From Fimenecus sp045532175 (GTDB lineage Bacteria; Bacillota; Clostridia; Oscillospirales; Acutalibacteraceae), in contig JAZSFK010000018.1 of the NCBI GenBank assembly GCA_045532175.1, positions 1-18,035 of the forward strand: a stretch of DNA of 18,035 bases. Direction: 5' to 3'. Position 1 is the first letter of the stretch; every line of letters starts with the position of its first letter. Positions 12,897 to 18,035 of the stretch are shown here, piece after piece. A program made the translations under genes and the position numbers. Under the pieces are notes generated by a model. It did no database searches. It was given only the letters and a program-made list of their open reading frames with translations, and had not been told where the DNA came from.

Positions 12897-15800
12897 ATGA
12901 ACAAAATGAAAAAACTCTTGAGCGTTGTTCTTGCAGTTGTGCTTGCTCTTTCAGCCCTTTCAATGATGGGTTCTGCAGCAAAGACAGCTTACAAGTCAGT
13001 TGATGAGTTGAAAGCACTTGATGCTTACTCACCATACGGTCAGGTTACAAGACTTTCTCTTGAAGAAAGAACCTCAATCGTATTTGACGCTCTTGACAAC
13101 TTACTTCCAACATTGAATATCAATATGGGTGAAGTTTTCAACGTTCTTGGTCTTTCAGTTACAATTGACTTGACAAGCATTGACAGACTTTGTTACTCAT
13201 TTGATACAATTAAGGACACATTTGAGAGTGGACTTGCTTCTTTTGCAATGCTAATCGTTGACCTTGGTATTCTTGAATCTCTTGAAACAGGCAAGTGGAC
13301 AACAGGTATGACTCGTGACGGCACAGCTCAGTTCACAATCCTTTCAACACTTCTCGCTTTCTTGAGCGACAACACAACTCTCGTTGGTAAGGTATTTACA
13401 GACGGTCTTGACCTTGGTCTTGTAAGCCTTGGCGACATGTCAAAAATCGAAGACATTATCATGAACCTTCCTGGTATGATTAAGGGTCTTGTTTATCCTA
13501 AGATTGAAAGATGGGATGACAACCTTGCAGTTATCAAGGAGCTTGATGCTAGTATTGCAGGCACAAGCCAGGATTACACTTCAGTTGAAGCAGTTGCAAA
13601 CTGGAGAGTTAAGAAGCTCTTCTCAGACAACATGTCAATCACAACTGTTAAGTATGACGTTAACGGTAATATGACATCTGAGCATGAAGGTATGCCTATC
13701 TATACAGCACTTCCCGGCACACCAACAGATGCAAGCCCAAGATGCTACTATCATGTAACTGGTACAACACCTGGTTCTGTTATGACAGTTTATCACATTG
13801 TTGATGCTAAAGAAGCTGAAGACCTTGCAAAAGACAACGATGCTTCAAACAACGTTGCAGCATACAACTACTTCAAAGAAGAACAGACATACGTAATGTC
13901 TCAGGAAGTTGAAGGTAGCTCAACATACGTTTGGAAAGCAACAGACGAGTGGGGTAACACTTGGTCAATGAAGTGGTACAATGACGACTCACGTTTCCTT
14001 GAAGGCTTCAACGGCGATATGTTCGACCTTAGAGAAGATAGCCTTGCTGAGATTCTCTACACATTCGTTCCATACGTATTCAGAAATATGGCTCCTGTTG
14101 TTCTCAACGGTTCAGTTAAATGGGCTCTTTCAAAGTTCTTAGGAGTTCAGTGGACTTACGTTGGTGAAGTTGGCGACGACGCAATTGCAGAACTTCCAGA
14201 TGCATCAAATGCATTCTTCACACAGGAACAGGGCGAATACCTTTGGGAGTGGTCAGATTACCAGGTAATCAATGGTAACCACTACTATCGTTTTGAAGAC
14301 CAGATTTGGGCTTCAAGCCTTGACAACGTAAACAACTATTTCGATATCGTTAACTGGGATTATGAGGTTACAGAAGACTTCATGGATGAATTCGTTCCTA
14401 CAAACGGCGGTTCAACAAGTGATACTCTCCTTATGAACCTTAACGACTTCCTTATCAAGGTTGCTAACACAGCTCTTAAACCATCAGCAGAAACAGATGA
14501 TACAAGAACAGATCACACAGCAACATGGACACGTCCTACATTCACAGCAGGCGGCAACGAAAACCTTGTTGCAAACATTAAGGCTCTTGCTCAGGCAGTT
14601 GTTGGTCTTGCACCACAGCACATCTTTGGTGATGACTATGCAACTAACGAAAGATGCTATGTAGAGCTTATGCTTGTTGAAGACAACGACGATACAGTTC
14701 TTACAGGTATCGCAGCTCAGCTTGTAGATATGCTTATGCCTTCAATGACACTTCCTGGCAAATCAGCTATCATGACTTCAGGCGCTAAAGTTGGTGCTAT
14801 CCTTGCAGCAGTTATCCGTGAATTTGCAATCAGCCTTGTTCCTGAGTACAACTTCGATGCTCTTATTTATAAGACATACGAAAACGGAACAAAGACATTC
14901 GTAACACCTGCAGCAGACGGTCTTGTAACAGCAGGTTCAACAGAAGCTGATTATTGGCTTGATGCTATCCTTACAATGGGTGTCAACGTAGGCTTCGAAT
15001 ATCTTCGTGCATTTGCTGATATGGGCGAAGGCTCAACTCAGTGGAACTCATTCGTAGCATACTCAGGCTACGGTGAAACCGGTAAGACATACACAGCAGG
15101 CACAACTCAGGCAGCTCTTAATGCTGAATGGGAAGGCATGCTTGACTATCTCCTTGACTGGGGACTTTCAACTGATGTTGAATGGGCTTGGGCAATGGGT
15201 AACCTTGTTAATGTTGACGGTGAAATTAACCTTGCAACAGCTCAGGACCCATGGAAGAAGCTTGACTCAGTTCTTAACAACCTTCTTCCAGTTGACGAAA
15301 TCCTCAACGTAACAGCAACAGATTGCGAAACAGAGCTTGAACAGTTGCTTCGTTACAACCTTATCCTTGCTATCGTTAACCTTGAATGGGAAAAACTTGC
15401 AGATATGCTTATCGTTCCTGACGGTTTCGTAAGAAGTACTAACGTTCTCGACCAGCTTGCAACTAAGCTTAAGGGTATTGTTAACTACGTATTCCAGAAG
15501 GTTGGTAACTCAAACGATAACTTTGCACTTATTCCATCAGCTATCACTGACTTCGATACACTTGCAAATCAGTCTAACCTTGTTACAATGGTTAAGAACC
15601 TTGTTGGTGCTCTCTACAATGCCGGTGTAACAGACGGCGGTTGCAGAACTCTCCTTCCATTCTTGAACTTCCTTCTTGGTTGGAAGACAGACCCACAGGA
15701 AATTAAGGACCCAGAAATCTGGACATCATTCCGTGACGGTAATGACTACGCATTCCAGTGGACAGGTCAGAGTGGTTATCCAGCAATTGACGCTGAATCA

Positions 15801-18035
15801 ACAAAGATTGTTATTCTTAACAACTCTGCAGGTATGCTTGAAACTCACAGAAATTCTGACGTGACAGACTACGCATACGACATCAACATCAGAAGCGTTA
15901 CTTCTGACGCAACTGTTAATACACTTACATTCACTTACGACGACGTTGTTTCACCTTACGAACAGGTTTACATTAAGATTGGCGGTACTTATAAGGGTGA
16001 AGAAGCTGTAACAGTTACTATCGAATACGACTACGTTGGTAAAGACGGTCAGCCTGTTGGCGGTACACAGTACACATCAGTTTCATTCCTTGTTTCTAAC
16101 CTTTACGAAGACTCTAACCTTTCATCATGTCATGCAGAAGACCATGACAAGGACTACACAGGTATTACAGACGTTAAGGGTTATGTATTCACAGAGGACC
16201 TTTTCACAACAGTAACTGAATACACAGCTGAAATTCACTATGTTTCAGCTACAGCCTCAAACCCTGACAAATCTTTCGTAGGTGCTCAGGCTGAAGGTTC
16301 AGAAATGGACTGTAACGGTAACGCAACAAAGACTGGTGACGTTCCAACAGCTCCTGCTTCAAATTACTTTGAGCAGATTACAGCTACTAAGTCAGCTCCT
16401 GGTGAATGGGCATCAACACTTTCTAAGAATGGCACATCATCTACAAGAGCTCACCTTTTCAAAGCAAAGAGTGGCGTAACAGCAGATACACAGTTTGCTT
16501 ATGGCGCTTATGACCTTGGTGGTATGGGTATCAAGTACGGTTCAGATACTAAGGTTGTTTATGTTGACTTCATTTACTACAATGACTACAACATTTATGA
16601 TATCTACACAGAAAACAAGGGCAACGGTTACACAGCTCATGACGGCGTTGACGCTGCTACTTGGGAGGCATACCGTGTAGCATGGAACAATATCGTTAAA
16701 CTTGCTACATACCCAATGATGACAACAGCTCGTAACCCAGCTAACTGGGAAGGCATAACAGCTGCTGGTACTGCTGCAAACGATTACGTTTCAGCTATCA
16801 TGCCACAGATTGAGCCAGCTATCGCAGCATTCGAAGAAGCTAAGGAAGCTTACGAAACAGCTCTTGCAGATGCTCAGGCATCAGGTTCAGCTGAATCAAA
16901 ACTTCCGTTATCTGTTCAGGCCCTTGAAGCAGCACTTGCAGAAGACGATAACGACGGCGAGAAGGAAATCAACTTCCGTGACTACGACTTCTATGAGTAC
17001 TTCAACTATGCTGACCTCAGAACTGCACACAGAAACTTCGTTAAGACATACTATGCTCCGGAAGTTATGGACAGATACTTCATCATGGGTTCAGGTATCC
17101 GTGAAGCAGAACTTGATAATGTTATCGACGCTGAAGAGAATGAATTTATCGCAGCAGGTATCGCAGCATCAAGACAGGAAAACAAAGAAGAAGACATCGC
17201 AGCTTCTCAGGCAGCACATGACGAATGGAAGATGCCGGTTAACTCTGACCTTCTTGTAGACGATATGACAGCACGTCTTCGTTACTACAGACAGTTTGTT
17301 AACGATTCAGTTAAGGAAGACGTTGCAACAATGAACGTTTACCTTGACAAGGAAATCATGTTTGTAGAAGCTCAGGACCTTAATGCAGCTGATTACACAG
17401 CAGATTCATGGGCTAACTATGCAGATGCTCTTGCTAAGGCAAAGGCAATTCTTGCAGGCGAAGAAACATATGATGGTGAACCAACATATGCAACATTCGT
17501 TTCATCTTCATTCGACGCTAAGTACAACCTTATGGTTGCTTACAAGAACCTTCTTGCAAAAGAAAATTCACTTATCGAAGCAGGTGGTACAGCAGCTCTT
17601 GAGGCTAACCGTGACACTGCTGACGAAATCTTCGCTTCTCTTGCAGCTGGCGACGGCGCATGGGTAGTTAAGGAAGATGTAGAAGCTGAAACAGCTTACG
17701 CACAGCTTATCTCTGCTCTTGGTTACTACTATGTAGGTGAAGACGGTGTTACATACAACCTCTATGCTGATTCAGCACTTGAGTACATTGATAACGACCG
17801 TCCAAACAGACAGTCTAACCAGGCTAAGGTTGATACAGCTAACGCTAACCTCGAAGCAGCTATCGCAAACTTCGAAGCAGCAGTTACAGAAGTACCGGAA
17901 CTCATTCTTAATGAATACGGTTCAGAAATGGGTGCACTCGCAGTTCAGACAGATATGTTTGATGATTTTGTAGGTGTAATCTTTGGTATTGATACATACA
18001 ATGGTGAAATGATTATTGATTACTTTGAAACACCA
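12897..18035 (+). CDS. Very large secreted surface protein, 3' end beyond window
   Basis: The frame is open for at least 1713 codons from ATG 12897 to the window end without a stop. AGGAGG lies 8 nt upstream. Residues 1-28 are a classical signal peptide (MNKMKKLL, a long Leu/Val/Ala core, then MGSAA). The mature part is acidic and Cys-poor, with hydrophobic-helix-rich segments at about 40-220 and 500-900 and beta-rich stretches such as TYVWKATDEWGNTWSMKWY. A helical EEAKEAYETALADAQASG stretch lies near 1310. A FIVAR-like three-helix unit NAADYTADSWANYADALAKA begins at residue 1496, and another helical NQAKVDTANANLEAAIANF follows at about 1641. Such domains are common in Clostridial cell-surface proteins. 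I recognise no enzyme domain. Codons favour AAC, GAC, TAC, TTC and CTT, unlike the upstream genes, suggesting high expression. An anchor or dockerin may lie downstream, unseen. Confidence 0.85.
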   Translation, partial: MNKMKKLLSVVLAVVLALSALSMMGSAAKTAYKSVDELKALDAYSPYGQVTRLSLEERTSIVFDALDNLLPTLNINMGEVFNVLGLSVTIDLTSIDRLCYSFDTIKDTFESGLASFAMLIVDLGILESLETGKWTTGMTRDGTAQFTILSTLLAFLSDNTTLVGKVFTDGLDLGLVSLGDMSKIEDIIMNLPGMIKGLVYPKIERWDDNLAVIKELDASIAGTSQDYTSVEAVANWRVKKLFSDNMSITTVKYDVNGNMTSEHEGMPIYTALPGTPTDASPRCYYHVTGTTPGSVMTVYHIVDAKEAEDLAKDNDASNNVAAYNYFKEEQTYVMSQEVEGSSTYVWKATDEWGNTWSMKWYNDDSRFLEGFNGDMFDLREDSLAEILYTFVPYVFRNMAPVVLNGSVKWALSKFLGVQWTYVGEVGDDAIAELPDASNAFFTQEQGEYLWEWSDYQVINGNHYYRFEDQIWASSLDNVNNYFDIVNWDYEVTEDFMDEFVPTNGGSTSDTLLMNLNDFLIKVANTALKPSAETDDTRTDHTATWTRPTFTAGGNENLVANIKALAQAVVGLAPQHIFGDDYATNERCYVELMLVEDNDDTVLTGIAAQLVDMLMPSMTLPGKSAIMTSGAKVGAILAAVIREFAISLVPEYNFDALIYKTYENGTKTFVTPAADGLVTAGSTEADYWLDAILTMGVNVGFEYLRAFADMGEGSTQWNSFVAYSGYGETGKTYTAGTTQAALNAEWEGMLDYLLDWGLSTDVEWAWAMGNLVNVDGEINLATAQDPWKKLDSVLNNLLPVDEILNVTATDCETELEQLLRYNLILAIVNLEWEKLADMLIVPDGFVRSTNVLDQLATKLKGIVNYVFQKVGNSNDNFALIPSAITDFDTLANQSNLVTMVKNLVGALYNAGVTDGGCRTLLPFLNFLLGWKTDPQEIKDPEIWTSFRDGNDYAFQWTGQSGYPAIDAESTKIVILNNSAGMLETHRNSDVTDYAYDINIRSVTSDATVNTLTFTYDDVVSPYEQVYIKIGGTYKGEEAVTVTIEYDYVGKDGQPVGGTQYTSVSFLVSNLYEDSNLSSCHAEDHDKDYTGITDVKGYVFTEDLFTTVTEYTAEIHYVSATASNPDKSFVGAQAEGSEMDCNGNATKTGDVPTAPASNYFEQITATKSAPGEWASTLSKNGTSSTRAHLFKAKSGVTADTQFAYGAYDLGGMGIKYGSDTKVVYVDFIYYNDYNIYDIYTENKGNGYTAHDGVDAATWEAYRVAWNNIVKLATYPMMTTARNPANWEGITAAGTAANDYVSAIMPQIEPAIAAFEEAKEAYETALADAQASGSAESKLPLSVQALEAALAEDDNDGEKEINFRDYDFYEYFNYADLRTAHRNFVKTYYAPEVMDRYFIMGSGIREAELDNVIDAEENEFIAAGIAASRQENKEEDIAASQAAHDEWKMPVNSDLLVDDMTARLRYYRQFVNDSVKEDVATMNVYLDKEIMFVEAQDLNAADYTADSWANYADALAKAKAILAGEETYDGEPTYATFVSSSFDAKYNLMVAYKNLLAKENSLIEAGGTAALEANRDTADEIFASLAAGDGAWVVKEDVEAETAYAQLISALGYYYVGEDGVTYNLYADSALEYIDNDRPNRQSNQAKVDTANANLEAAIANFEAAVTEVPELILNEYGSEMGALAVQTDMFDDFVGVIFGIDTYNGEMIIDYFETP

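Noticed and set aside
13489..17973. Series of short plus-strand ORFs rich in Gln, Leu and Thr within the surface gene
   Set aside because: They are shifted-frame readings of one long open frame that starts at 12897 and stays open to the window end.

Overview
The window is a low-GC, AT-rich bacterial chromosome segment that reads almost entirely on the + strand. It carries the conserved gene cluster found beside the replication origin of Firmicutes: rpmH, rnpA, yidD, yidC, jag/khpB, mnmG, rsmG, noc, parA, parB, then serS. The gene order, the Noc protein, the consensus parS sites and the lipoprotein and surface-protein styles point to an anaerobic, Clostridia-like Firmicute, probably of the gut Oscillospirales/Ruminococcaceae type. 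That lineage call is an inference from style, not from a search.

Layout. Positions 1-172 are very AT-rich and gene-free, and dnaA/oriC is expected just outside the left edge. A near-perfect sigma-A promoter (173-201) starts the ribosome/RNase P/membrane-insertase run rpmH-rnpA-yidD-yidC-jag. mnmG follows after a GC-rich hairpin, and mnmE, which often sits between jag and mnmG, is absent. Between mnmG and rsmG lies a compact 473-bp element (4858-5330). It has 49-nt terminal inverted repeats around a single DUF559-type nuclease-fold gene. An intrinsic terminator follows rsmG. noc is its own unit and ends at another terminator. parA-parB-serS follow, with an extended -10 promoter and a perfect parS site upstream. 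A second parS copy is embedded in mnmG. Two lipoprotein genes (a DUF3048/YerB-like one and an unrecognised one) end at a strong terminator near 12.1 kb.

The right third (12.5-18.0 kb) is a different kind of region. A strong promoter (12517-12545) drives a leader of about 345 nt with many self-complementary segments. The leader precedes a very large secreted protein gene (12897 to the window end, at least 1713 codons, no stop reached). That gene has a signal peptide, a strong ribosome binding site, FIVAR-like helical segments near the visible C-terminal part, and codon use unlike its neighbours.

How the parts work together: the left block makes ribosome, tRNA-modification and membrane-insertion factors and, with Noc/ParA/ParB/parS, runs chromosome segregation and division-site control next to the origin. 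The most unusual items are the DUF559 inverted-repeat element, whose arms carry a hairpin with paired sequence changes, and the structured leader RNA before the giant surface protein.
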